Shown: positions 36,786-48,200 of the stretch, in pieces
Layout: each line of letters opens with the position of its first letter
How positions within the stretch are numbered: position 1 is the first letter of the stretch
Origin: Aquimarina mytili
GTDB taxonomy: Bacteria; Bacteroidota; Bacteroidia; Flavobacteriales; Flavobacteriaceae
Assembly (NCBI RefSeq): GCF_016735115.1
Contig: NZ_JAERQJ010000003.1
Span: 558,001-622,000 of the forward strand
Length of the DNA: 64,000 bases
Reading direction: 5' to 3'
The notes under the pieces: generated by a model
What the model was told of the DNA's origin: nothing
The model's input: only the letters and a program-made list of their open reading frames with translations
Database searches by the model: none
Translations under genes and position numbers: made by a program

Positions 36786-37523
36786 TTATATATCTACAAG
36801 AAGTGCTTCTTTGAATTGCTTTGTCAATTGAAACATATCTCTTTCTATCTCGGGCGTGATTACATCTAAAATATTTTTGGTCATTCGCATATATAATCCT
36901 TCGTTATTATTCACCCATTCATGTTGGTAACATTTAATATTTTGTAATTTTTCTATATCGAAAAAATCGAGGTGTTGTTTCCCCAAAAAAATGAGCCAAA
37001 AAATACCATTAAACATGGGACCAAACGTTAAGGGATTTTGATATTCTCCATCTAAAGAATCTGTAAGCTCGCTATATCTATCATTAGGATGAATAAAGGC
37101 AAATTCTGTATCCTGTATAGTATGTGCTTTCTTAAATGTCTCGGCTAACAAATCTGATCCATCATCGGCGAGAAAATGATCGCTCTGAAAATAAAAATTA
37201 AATCTGTTCATCCCTCTAATCTGTTTCATAGAAGACACATATGGAAAAAGTAGTAGGTTTGCTTCCCAATCAAATGGTTTAGAACTTCCAAGATTAACAC
37301 AAAAAGACCCGTTTTTCTTCTCTTTTATCTTCAATAGATATTGAATCACATCAAAACCTTTTTCAACAGGTTTTTTTTCATCTTCATACATTCCTTCATA
37401 CATCCACTCGACCTGATCAAATACTTGAAGGTCATTTATATTTTCAAATATTTGTCTCGGAATTTCATTTCTATTTTTATACCAATCATGATATCGAGTT
37501 GTTCCGCTCCAATATAATTTCAT
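36786..37523 (-). CDS. Immunity-like protein for the REase-fold cargo (Imm52-like)
   Basis: The 245-residue soluble protein sits 34 bases after the 965-residue cargo gene. Its general pattern resembles Imm52-type immunity proteins: MKLYWSGT at the start, a middle LLAETFKKAHTIQD, then GIFWLIFLGKQHLDFF and a late NNNEGLYMRM. As I recall, Imm52 families pair with Tox-REase-5 nucleases in polymorphic toxin systems, which fits the C-terminus of the neighbour. The match is by eye only and moderate; the general position of an immunity gene is the stronger argument. Confidence 0.55.
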   Translation of the reverse strand: MKLYWSGTTRYHDWYKNRNEIPRQIFENINDLQVFDQVEWMYEGMYEDEKKPVEKGFDVIQYLLKIKEKKNGSFCVNLGSSKPFDWEANLLLFPYVSSMKQIRGMNRFNFYFQSDHFLADDGSDLLAETFKKAHTIQDTEFAFIHPNDRYSELTDSLDGEYQNPLTFGPMFNGIFWLIFLGKQHLDFFDIEKLQNIKCYQHEWVNNNEGLYMRMTKNILDVITPEIERDMFQLTKQFKEALLVDI

Positions 37524-37557
37524 ATCAATTACTTTTCTTTTAATTTAGTTAAACACC

Positions 37558-40455
37558 TCATATTTTCACTAATTTATTGGTTACATTATCAATATAATGT
37601 ACTCCAAATCCATAAACTGTTGAGAGTGCTTTATTAAGTTCAGCTGCTTCTTTGGTAGGGAATAAATAATTTACAGCTTTTACCGTATTTCCATCGGGAG
37701 CTACTTTTCCAATCAGAGCTAGATAATCGTCAGCCTGCCCTGTAGGAACTTTGCTCAATTGATGTTTCATATCCCATATCTCACCCGCGCTTGGTAACCA
37801 TTTATCTACTGTACGCGTATAAGGCGGTTTAGCTTTGCCAATTAGCTTTTTTAAGTCAAAACTTATTCTTCCAAATGTTTTAGATGCAAGTTTTGGAACA
37901 TGAAGTGCTATCCACTGTTCGAACATTGCACCTTTTAAAGCTGCTCCTCTACGAGGTTCGGCTTTAATCATTTCTGCCAAAATTTTATTGAGTTTTTTAA
38001 TGTCTTTTCCAGTCTTTGCAGGAATAACACTAGTTAAATATCGTGTAAAGGTTCTATATCCCTGTGCTAGATTGGCATCTCCTGGAGTCAAAAAATCGGC
38101 AAGCTTAAGAAAATCTTTATCAGTTAACCCGGCTTCTTTAATTGCCGTCATCAGAGCAGATCCTTTTTTTCTTAGCTTTCTGGAAATTTTTATTTTATTA
38201 AGACCTTTTGGCAATGCCCTTATAACATCATCAACTGTACTAAGTACTTTTCCTCCTTTTGACACTAATTTTAGTGCTTTTTGAATTTCATCTACATCTA
38301 CCTTACATGGAGAGGAACACCCAAGCAAGCGAAGTTTTGCATTGTTTGCCATACGGGCAAAGCGTTCTCTTGCCCATTGGGGAAGCTTTTTAAGCTTCCC
38401 TATATCTGCTTTGCTTAATCTTTTTAAAATACCTAACGGAATTCTAAGAACTCTGGCAGCCCAACCATGAGCTTCAGACAATGCATTAGCTGCTTTGAGA
38501 GCCTTGCGCACTTTTTCAACACCTTTGCCTTTTAAGGTATTGGCTTTGTTCATGATTTTTTGAACACTTTTTAGTTTTCCTAAATACTTTGCTAGTTTTC
38601 CAAATTTTCCAGCTTTTCCGGCCCATTTGATCGCGGTAACGATTCCTCCAGAAAAAACAAGCATTAGTATTTCTACTATAGCATATCCTATTACATACCC
38701 CCTAAACTTCCATCTATCCCAGACATTAGGATGGTTCCATTTTTCTCCAACCATCTTTAAGATATCACTCATTTTTATTTTAGAGATGTCTTTAAAAAAG
38801 GCTTTCGCATCAGAAATTAATGTTCCCTTAAAGAGTTTTACAATGATATCTTTTATTAATACGACTAAATCATAAAGTCCTATAAAGACATCAGCTATTG
38901 ACATCACTGCGCCATGTAGTAATCCCACAACAAAAGCTGCAATACCTATAGCAATATCAGCAAGCGTTGAAAGCATTTCATACGAAATAGAACCCGAAGA
39001 AACCTGTCCGCGCATAGCCTCTACTAATTGCTTACCAGGCACCCAGATTTGCCCTTTTTTTGTTTTTGTCTTTACCCAAGAATCGTTAGGATTATCCTTA
39101 TAAATATACCTTCGGCCTTTTGATTGGTTTACCGCAGTAAGCACATTGACTAAAAACCGGAAATCATTTTTACACGCAAGGGTAAATAAACTATTCTTAA
39201 TAAGGCAGTCTGAAACATGTCCTGGAAATAACTCTATTGCCAAAGACAAAGCTCCTTGTCCTTCCTTGGTAATTCTATACAACCGAGCACCAGGATCGGG
39301 CATATCTATATTGATCCTATGGGCCGGAATATAACCATGAGTGCCTTTTTTTACTGGTAGAGTACTTCCTTCTTGATGCCCCATTACATATACAGAATAC
39401 CAACCATGCTTATCTTTTCTATCCACAAATACCCGCGTATTAAGAGGTAATATCCCTAAACTTGTATTTACGCGATTTGTTTGTGGCCAAAGTGTGGTTC
39501 CTTCATCATGCTGCACTACCCCGTTAGTTTCAACCGGAGTTCCTTCTTCCATGTCCGTTAACTGCTTTTCTGTAGGTTCGAATACAGGTTCTTCGTATTC
39601 TCCCAGATCATCTTGTTTTTGGACTAAATTACTTTTTCCTTGTTGTACTGTGTGTGTTAGTTCATGTGCTAATAGATGTTTTCCTGAGCTCGAATTGGTG
39701 TCGTATTTTCCTTGATTAAAATAAATGTCACTTCCATGAGTAAAAGCCTGAGCTCCCAATGCTTTGCTCATTTGTACAGCTTGACTTCCTGTATGCACTC
39801 TAACATTACTGAAATCTGCCCCAAAAGCTGAGCCCATTGATTTTTCAACATTTGCAGATAATGGTCTTCCTCCTCCTTTAGAAGAATTTAAGTCGCTTTC
39901 TACATCATAACTCGATTGATTTTGAGTAGTTTCTGACTTTTCTTGAATGTCCTCTTCGGTTTCAGAAAACTCATCTTCTTTTTTCTGAAGTTTTTCTTTT
40001 TCTTCGCATGAAGCACATTTTCTTTGCAATTTTACATTAGGCAATGGCTTTTTTTGCAGATTATTTTCGGGCTCATCGGTGTTACTTTCAAAAATAGGTT
40101 TGCGTTGTACTTCTAATTCGTTTTGAAGCACTTCATCTTCTTCCTTTTTTTGAAGTTTTTCTTCTTGCTCACAGTCATTACATTTTGGCTGAATATATTT
40201 TGGAGAATTTGTAGTAGTAGTACTTAATCGCTGTACTACTTTATCCGCCATTTCATCAGCTTCTACTTCGAATTTATCATTAGGCTTTCCTACAGTTAGT
40301 TTTGGTTGAGTCGTAGATGGGTTAAAAAATGAGGTAACTGTTTTGTTAGATTTAGAAAAAAAACCTCCTTGCCCATCTTTTTTGAAGAAGGGCTCCTGCT
40401 TCATTTGGATCTCATTTTGTGAAGCTGTGCTTTTTTGTACTTCGTCTACTTTCAA
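37558..40455 (-). CDS. eCIS cargo: DUF4157 protein with restriction-endonuclease-fold C-terminus
   Basis: A 965-residue protein. Residues 21-75 are the shared module (EPFFKK, GGFFSK, PKLTVGKPNDKFEVEAD). Two CxxC-LQKKE charged repeats lie at about 92 and 147. The DUF4157 domain ends LLAHELTHTVQQ (HELTH 264-268). An SH3b-like stretch follows at about 305-385, and a hydrophobic region at about 497-610 may cross a membrane. The last 125 residues look like a PD-(D/E)xK nuclease: Glu846 in FEQW, Asp884, and WDMKHQ with Asp895 and Lys897. This fits the Tox-REase group. An immunity-like gene follows. The nuclease call is inferred from motif layout. Confidence 0.8.
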   Translation of the reverse strand: MKVDEVQKSTASQNEIQMKQEPFFKKDGQGGFFSKSNKTVTSFFNPSTTQPKLTVGKPNDKFEVEADEMADKVVQRLSTTTTNSPKYIQPKCNDCEQEEKLQKKEEDEVLQNELEVQRKPIFESNTDEPENNLQKKPLPNVKLQRKCASCEEKEKLQKKEDEFSETEEDIQEKSETTQNQSSYDVESDLNSSKGGGRPLSANVEKSMGSAFGADFSNVRVHTGSQAVQMSKALGAQAFTHGSDIYFNQGKYDTNSSSGKHLLAHELTHTVQQGKSNLVQKQDDLGEYEEPVFEPTEKQLTDMEEGTPVETNGVVQHDEGTTLWPQTNRVNTSLGILPLNTRVFVDRKDKHGWYSVYVMGHQEGSTLPVKKGTHGYIPAHRINIDMPDPGARLYRITKEGQGALSLAIELFPGHVSDCLIKNSLFTLACKNDFRFLVNVLTAVNQSKGRRYIYKDNPNDSWVKTKTKKGQIWVPGKQLVEAMRGQVSSGSISYEMLSTLADIAIGIAAFVVGLLHGAVMSIADVFIGLYDLVVLIKDIIVKLFKGTLISDAKAFFKDISKIKMSDILKMVGEKWNHPNVWDRWKFRGYVIGYAIVEILMLVFSGGIVTAIKWAGKAGKFGKLAKYLGKLKSVQKIMNKANTLKGKGVEKVRKALKAANALSEAHGWAARVLRIPLGILKRLSKADIGKLKKLPQWARERFARMANNAKLRLLGCSSPCKVDVDEIQKALKLVSKGGKVLSTVDDVIRALPKGLNKIKISRKLRKKGSALMTAIKEAGLTDKDFLKLADFLTPGDANLAQGYRTFTRYLTSVIPAKTGKDIKKLNKILAEMIKAEPRRGAALKGAMFEQWIALHVPKLASKTFGRISFDLKKLIGKAKPPYTRTVDKWLPSAGEIWDMKHQLSKVPTGQADDYLALIGKVAPDGNTVKAVNYLFPTKEAAELNKALSTVYGFGVHYIDNVTNKLVKI

Positions 40456-40461
40456 CCTTTT

Positions 40462-40605
40462 TTATATTTTGTTGTGTAATTTTTTTAGATCATGGTTTTT
40501 AATTAAGGATTGTATTACATTGGTACCGAATAGCATAAACAAGAATACTCCTAAAAATAGAGTTACAATTTCGTAGAAGAAGAGGTGATCAAAGATTGAT
40601 TTCAT
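40462..40605 (-). CDS. 47-aa single-TM peptide between tape measure and cargo
   Basis: A short frame in the 174-base gap encodes 47 residues: MKSIFDHLFFYEIV, one hydrophobic helix (about residues 13-30) and a basic tail KNHDLKKLHNKI. It starts 24 bases after the tape-measure stop and ends six bases before the next start, the same spacing as the rest of the string. A one-helix peptide could be a holin-like or scaffolding factor, but this is a guess. It may be missed by annotation because of its size. Confidence 0.55.
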   Translation of the reverse strand: MKSIFDHLFFYEIVTLFLGVFLFMLFGTNVIQSLIKNHDLKKLHNKI

Positions 40606-40629
40606 ATTCTCTATTTTTGAATTTAATGT

Positions 40630-42246
40630 TTATCTCCACTCTACTTTAAGAATTTCTTTCATCCAAGGGAGTTTTATCAAGCCTAAATTCCAAGGGAGTC
40701 TATCCAACAAAATATCCAAGGTCTTTTGTTCTACAAATAGTTTCCATCCTGTTTGTTCTTTTTCTAATTTTCCTTCTCTCATAAGAAACCCTTCACGCAA
40801 ACCATCTGGTGAAGTACCACCTAACACACCCCAATGTTCTATTACAGCTTGGAGTAAGTTGTTAGCTTCTACTTTTTCTTCTTTTGTTAATTTAATGCTA
40901 TGATCCAGAGGTATATTTACCGGCATCTGACAAAGAAATTTTGGCAATACCATCTCATATTCTTTAGGATCTTCTTTTGCCGTAGCTAAAAAATGTAATA
41001 ATACTACCGCTTTACTTTGGGCTTTAAAGTCTATAAAATCCTTTTCACCTAATAGACCTAGTTTTCTATAAAAAGAACTCAAAAAAGGATGAAGTAATAC
41101 GACTCCTGCATTATTAAAAAATTGAGGCGTTTCTAATTCTTCTTCATTAGATACGGCATCTTCAATTTCTAAAAAGCCATCTTTACCATCATCAATTTCA
41201 TCATCATCTTTTAATAAAGAGATTTCTTTTTCTTTTTCATGTACTTGAGGTACTTTCTCAAGTATTGCTTGTAAAAAAGGATAATCAGTTTCAGTTTTTA
41301 TGACTTTAATATTTACGGTTTCTTTAAAAAGAAAAGTCATAAATGGTTGTTTCATTACTGCTATTCCTAAAGAAATACTTTCTAATTTTTTTCTTCCTAG
41401 AATTACCTCTTTGAAAATATATTGCCAAATATTAATTTCTAATACTCTATCATCTATAGGTATTGATTTGGCTGACTGATTTTTAGAAAGATCTTTAATT
41501 TCTTTACACAAATCCAGGAGTTTAGTTTGAGAAAACCCTGTATATAATTCTACTATTGATTTTAGGTCTTTGCCAGTATGTTGTAGAACCAATCTTTTTA
41601 ATGCAATAGGATATTCTCTTAGTTTGTTTTCTAATATGGTAACAGCATCTATGTCTATTCCTAAAGTTTCAAGAATTAAAGGCATCCAATCTTCTGTAGG
41701 CTCTATGGTGTAAGAAGGTAACCTTCCCTTTTCCAACCAGTATAACCATAAATCAAAATAATATCTCCTAAGCAATTGCCTGTTGTTTTTTTCTAATTTT
41801 GACTCATTATCAGTATGTTCTCTATTCGTACGTTTCTCTTTAGAATAATGTTCTAAATTTTCCTTCTGCTTTCTATGATATACATCTTTTTTAAGATCGA
41901 ATGTTTTATCATTTTGATTTTCATTTTTAACTTTAAAACCGTTTTTATGTATACTTAAGTTTTTTACCCTTTCTTCTATTGTTTTTTCTAAAAGCTTAAT
42001 GATTTTATCGACAATCTCAATAATCTGTGCCCTATTATTTAAATTAATATGACCTATATCTAATTCAATCCTATTTAAACTAATCACCTCATCTTCTCCT
42101 ACAATTCTATCAAACATTGTGGTCAGCATAGGCAACAAATCTTTCCACACCAATTCACTAACTTTTTGTTGCATGGCATATATTTTATCAGAAGAATTAA
42201 CTTCTATATCTATAATTTGTTTACCAATGAGATGTTTGTTTGCCAT
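40630..42246 (-). CDS. eCIS tape-measure protein (Afp14/CIS_TMP-like)
   Basis: A 538-residue protein whose start has the pattern of the contractile injection system tape-measure family (KHLIGKQIIDIEVNSSDKIY, then RIELDIGHINLNNRAQI). A Lys/Glu-rich middle (about 110-160) and a globular end with NAGVVLLHPFLSSFYRKLG follow. The TMP sets the length of the tube-sheath during assembly. Its place right after the Afp12-like gene agrees with the Afp/PVC order, except that no fibre gene (Afp13) comes between. It is three bases from the Afp12-like gene. Confidence 0.8.
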   Translation of the reverse strand: MANKHLIGKQIIDIEVNSSDKIYAMQQKVSELVWKDLLPMLTTMFDRIVGEDEVISLNRIELDIGHINLNNRAQIIEIVDKIIKLLEKTIEERVKNLSIHKNGFKVKNENQNDKTFDLKKDVYHRKQKENLEHYSKEKRTNREHTDNESKLEKNNRQLLRRYYFDLWLYWLEKGRLPSYTIEPTEDWMPLILETLGIDIDAVTILENKLREYPIALKRLVLQHTGKDLKSIVELYTGFSQTKLLDLCKEIKDLSKNQSAKSIPIDDRVLEINIWQYIFKEVILGRKKLESISLGIAVMKQPFMTFLFKETVNIKVIKTETDYPFLQAILEKVPQVHEKEKEISLLKDDDEIDDGKDGFLEIEDAVSNEEELETPQFFNNAGVVLLHPFLSSFYRKLGLLGEKDFIDFKAQSKAVVLLHFLATAKEDPKEYEMVLPKFLCQMPVNIPLDHSIKLTKEEKVEANNLLQAVIEHWGVLGGTSPDGLREGFLMREGKLEKEQTGWKLFVEQKTLDILLDRLPWNLGLIKLPWMKEILKVEWR

Positions 42247-42249
42247 TTT

Positions 42250-45200
42250 TTAGTTTACTAACTTTTTTATCTGATTAAGGGGTTTTGTATTTGCTAATGA
42301 TTTTACATCTTCTATCTTCCATTGTTTAGTCATTTCTTTGAGAGATAGTCCTTTTTCACTTAACACTTTGAAACAAGATTGTAACTCATCAATCTCTTCT
42401 TTTTTGATCTCTTCTTTTTGATCAAGTACTAATTTATCCAATACATGCCATGTCGCATTTTTTAATAAACCTAAGAAGCCCTCTATGTTATTATCTTTTT
42501 GCAGGCTATATCTTTTAAAGAAGTTTACTAATTGTACATAGCCAGCTACCGTAGGTGTATTTTGTAAAAAGAATACAGTTCTTTCGTAGCTTTTTGTTTT
42601 CATCATATCATCATCTGCCAACGTTTTTATATTAGAAAGATATTTTGGTTTTCGTTGTCGTACTAACGTCAATAGGTCATGATCAGGTTCTTTTTTGCTT
42701 ATTTCTTTTTTTGTTGTTTTCTTAGTTTTGGAGGTCGAGGTTTTAGTTTTTGAAACGGTTTTCTTTTTGATTTCTTTAGATGCACTACTTGGCTTTTCCT
42801 TTACAATTTTAGAAGGTTTTATGTCTGCAGTTAAGCTGTAAATTGTTGTATCATCTCCCGGTATAGGTACTGGATTATTATCCGAATAATTACAACAAGA
42901 CCAAAAAATAGTTCCTTTAGTTTCATTTGGCAAACAACACTCGTCATCGTTTATCCATTCATCATCTTTACAATCACAATCTCCCTGTTCTCCGGGTATC
43001 GTAGGACATGCTGGTTCTGATTTCAGAGTTTTTATACAATCTACTATAGAACAAATAGGAGGTCCTTTTTCGGGCTCACATATACTTGATGTTAGGTCTT
43101 TATTGATTTTTTCAGGATCATATTTATAGGTTTCAAAAATTTGAACCCACTCTAACCATCTTTTGTATTCATCTTCGAATTTGCACATATCTTTAGGGCT
43201 TAACCATAGAATGTTTAAACCTACGAGAGCTGGCACTTCTCGATACAATAGTTTTTCAAAAATTTGTCGAGACTCTTCAGTTCTAAAACATTTTATCCAT
43301 GATGGTAAAGCAACTGTGGCCCAAAAAGAATATGGGTCTGTACCAGGCAAATAATGAATCATATTCGCCCCGGGATTATCTACACAAGGGTCATCTTTAT
43401 CTAAATCGGGTTGCCATTCTATTGGACAACGATAATCAGGACAGATTGGTAAAAGACAGTTATCGCCTCTTTGGTTTTCATACTCATCCTCGATAATTAT
43501 AGATGTATTACACTCTTCATGGTTTTTTGGTCTTAGTAGTATATGCTCTAAGAGGTGCATTCCTCCATCATCGATACATTCTTTGGTCATCTTAATCGCA
43601 TCCTCTACTTCTTGTAGGCAATTGTATTGCTGGGGATGGTATGCGAGTTCTCTGCTTGTATCGATTATTTGAAAAGAATACGGACCGTATTTTGTTTTTG
43701 AAACTGGCTCGAAACTATAGGTCTTATTGGTAATTAATTCGCAAAATCGAATAAACTCTAATAAAGCTTCGGTGCAACATGAATAGCAATTACTACTTAT
43801 AAAAGGATATTCTTCGTCGCAAGCTTTTTCGGGATCACTAATTTCTTCATCACAGCCACAAGGTTGCAATTCGGTGTTAGAAATTACATCATCGTCTGGA
43901 GTCCAGTAAAGTCTATAACAATATCCTTTATCTGTTTTATACACCGGAAAATAACGAATTAGGTAATATATATTACTTAAATCAACATCTAGATTGTCTA
44001 CTATTTTAGGATCGTCTATATCTGCAGTTATTTTCTCTAAAAAGCATTTTAAGAACGCTTCATTTTGATCTACAAAAGGATCATCTTTAGAACAAGCCTT
44101 TATACAATCCCTAGCAACTTCAACATATTCGCATATTTGATTAATTCTATCCGGGTTTTCATTGATAAACCTAATGATTACATCTAAGGCTCTAGCTTTT
44201 GTGCTGTTTCTTTCTGTCGGTTCAACTTGATCTTGAACAATATATTTGCTCCAATCCAGCTTTTCCAAGATTTCTTCCCAAATGATAATTTGAGCGTCTC
44301 TTTCAGCTTCAGAGTTATACCAACAGTTATGTTCTGAAACAAAATAGCTTGGAGACACTATTTTAAATTTCCAGTACTGCTGATCACATACCGGAATATA
44401 ATTTTTATCATCTTCGGCAGCATAAATAAATTCTCGTACCCCACCTGGAATACAATCCTTACAGGAATCTTCTTTGGTTGGAAAATTACTATCCCATGCA
44501 TCTGTATAGGATTCAAAATCACATGAACTTTCGGCTAAAACTTCAACTATACCAACATAAAACTTACTTTTTTCGCATAGAATTCTACAATTATTTGGGG
44601 TGTGCGCCAAGATGTAAAAATACCGATACTTTTCAATGGCTTCTTCAATAGTGTCAAAACAATCCACACTATCCCATAATAGGCTTCCCAAGTATTCATT
44701 TTTATCTGTATTTGTACATCCTGTATCTCCTATCAATTCTTTATCAGGAACAACAACTCTATATTTATATTTATCCTTGCATTTTATAATTTCCTGATCT
44801 TGTTTTTCATCTAATTCATCTTCATCAATCTCGACTTTATAAATTGGAAATAGATCTGCCAATTCAGTATAATACTGGATCAATGCCTCCTTGTCACCCC
44901 CAATTTCATCACTTTTCTTTTTCGGGATTACTGCAATGAAGGAAATCTCATTACAGTCCTTGGATTCGAGATCTTGATATTCTTCTTTTATATTTATTCT
45001 CCCTTCCTCGGTATACTCTTCTTTGTCTTTTGCTAGTTTTATTACTTCTAACCATTCTTTTTGCCAAGCAGCTTCAGCTTCTGCACTCGTTTGATAACCA
45101 ACATAGCTTATTAAAACAAATTCTTTACCATTATTATCCTTAAAACACACTTGATAATGATATATTTTTTTATCATCTCTTGGGCAAACAACAATTTGTT

Positions 45201-48200
45201 TTGGAGGGCAAACCCTTAGGTCAACAGGAGGTGTTTTATCGCAAATAATTCTTTTGATACTTTCTGAATCGTCTTTCTGATCACATAAATAAAGGTTCTT
45301 AGCTATTGGAGCGTTCTTTTTATAAAACCTCCACTCGTAAGACACCCTATCATCTTCTGTCATCTCTGAATCCACAAAGTCATCATTAGGAGTCGTACTA
45401 TTTGTATATACTCTGTTTATATACTCTGTTAGTTCTTTTGCTTCTTCTAATGATCCTTTATGCTCTTCTGCTTCTGATGTTTTAATCTCCTTGTCATTAT
45501 ATTGAATGGCTACCAAAGTACTTTTATCATATAAGGAGAATTCAGATGTATTTTTATTTTTTCTGGTTGTCTTAAGTGATAATTTGGGTAATTTTTTTAC
45601 AAATTCTTCATACGCATCTGAAGCTTCATCTTTATTTTTATAGGCATCATTGCTAATAAAGATTGGGTTTAGCTCATGAAGCGCATTTGTAGTTCCATAT
45701 ACATATTTATATTCTGCCGGCGTACTTGTAATCTCAAACCGGTATAAATGATCCCTGCATAAATCAGCACAACTTTGTAATGCTTCTGTAGTAATCACCT
45801 TATCAAAATTAGACTGTGCTCTAGCTTTGGATGAGAACTCGGATTCTGATTTTAGTACTACATTTTCATTTTCTGAAAGTAACCAAACATATTTGCGCGG
45901 TTCTTCTTTAACTAAAATAGGTTGCTCGTTATCTTTAAAAAAACGAAGTATTGTGGTTAATGATTTATTGCGCTGTGTAGCAGTTTCAAAATCATCTGGC
46001 GGTACAGTTAGAAACGAATCTGATGTATCTCTAAGTAAAAAATTATACTCAGGGTTTCCTTCGTCTCCCGATAGCAGGTAATTTTTTTTGTTTGCGCCTA
46101 ACTCAAAAACTTTGCGTATTTCTTGTAATGCCTCTTTTTTAGAATCATAAACACAATAGCTTACAAGGGGTGTTACATTATCGTTTATAGGAATTTTGAA
46201 CCCAATTTTAGCCTTTTCTTCTCTATAATTAGGTTTGGTTCTTCTATTACCGAAAGCTTTTATGCATCCATCAATACTTTCTTCTTTAAGATTTTCATAT
46301 GGTTCTGATACTGCGACAATTTTTTTCTTTTCATTTTGCAATAGTATTCTATATGTATTTTCTCCTTTTTCTATCACATAATTTTTTGAAGAATTTCCTA
46401 ATACTTTTGCATTTCGCCAAGCGGCAATTACTTTATCTCTATCAGGATAACAACCTAGCCCGTGAAAAGAAATTTTCTCATCTGCAATATTTAGAGACCA
46501 TTTATGTCCTTTTTTATGTTCTGTTAAGTAATGATCCAGCTCAGTACGCTTCATCATATGCTCCCATGCTTCTTCTTCATTTTCAAAACCATGGTCGCTA
46601 GATATTTTTTCTTTAGAAACTGCATCTTTGACATGCCATTTCCAGCTAATAATTGGATCTATATTGGGTTGTAGTTTATCAACATCTAAATAACAATCTT
46701 CTTGATCGACAGGAAGTAAACGATATTTTTCATTTTCTTTAGATGCATCGAGAGAAGTTTGCTTATTTATATCCTTAATAAATTCTTCTCTTTTTTTGAC
46801 TGCAGTTGCTTCAGAGGTTATTCTAGTATTCTTGCTACCAACAACTTCTACATCATTATGATTTATTAATTTTTGACGGTAGTGATATTTTGTAATTATA
46901 ATATTCTCATCTGTTGGTTTTTCACAAAACATTCTTGCCACTATATCAGAATCAAAACCATTGAGCTTTCTTTCAAGAGTTTTATACGAATTCCCATCTC
47001 GAAGTTTCAATAAAATATCTTTTGCGGCTAACTTTAACTCTTTTGGCGTCTCATAACTAGTATTGCCTCTAAAAAGAAGGTTCCCTTTAGGGTCTCTAAG
47101 TATTAGTCTATAACACTCTGTTACTTCAAAATTGCAGAGATTTCTTCGGTGATAATTATCTAATCCGGTAAGTCGAGAAATCCTTTTTTCAAATCCAGAA
47201 ACGTTATCAGTATTCCATGAAGGTTCTAAATAATTAAATGCTTTACCTCGATTTCTACTTAGTTCTGCAAATTCATTGATGTACAAAGAATGATCATTAA
47301 TCATTTCCTGATCTAGCTCTGGCTGACTTAATGTACCTTTATATTGAAGTAGGGTATAATCTGTAAACTCTTCTCCAAATCGAGCAAGCAAATGATCCAA
47401 AAACTGTTTACGTCTTGAGATATACTCTTCTTTATTTTCGGTTAGTTCCTGGATTAGGTTTATATATGATATTGGATGTGTGGTAATCCCAAAATGATGT
47501 TGATCAGGAGAAGTATCTTTTGATTTATTAGTAACCAAACTATAGCTATCACTTGTTGCAGCGAAAAAAGTAACATTTTTTGCAGCACTTTTAGCTTCAC
47601 TAATGGTTTTGTATCTTTTTGTTCCAACTATTACTATTCCATCTGGTAATCCTGGGTATAGTATAAAGAAACAACCAAAGCGATCTTCTAGCACTTGTAT
47701 GGTGTAATTTTTAGTAAAAAAGGAATCAATTAACTGATTTATATGTATAGATCTTATATTTACTGAAGGAAACGTATACATGTTAATTAATCCTGTAGTA
47801 CCTTCACAATAATTACCAATAGAAAATTCTGTTCTGGGATTTTCTTCAAGTTTTTTTAACGCCGCTTTCCACTCTTCATCAATTGCTACAGGGTAAGCTA
47901 ATATTGTGCCTTGTGTTTGCGTTGTGCCATTATCATAAAATCGTAGTAAATGCTCTAATTCGGGTATTGTTTCCGGAATTTGAGTAAAATATGTTTTTCT
48001 TTCTTTTGGATCCCTTTCATTTTCAGATTTCAGTGAAAATAATGAACGAATATTGGCTAATTGAGCGGTGTAATTTGCTAATATTTGGTCATAAAACATT
48101 AAGTACCCTTTGAGTTGTAGTGCCTGTGTTTTTCGCAACAATGAAGCACTATCTGGCAAACCATCTTCGCCGATGCCATATACTACAGGAAAATCGTTTT

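Noticed and set aside
30302-40455. HELTH motifs in DUF4157 domains as working proteases
   Set aside because: The HExxH occurs at the end of the DUF4157 domain and is a family mark; no proof of protease activity or a third ligand is visible.
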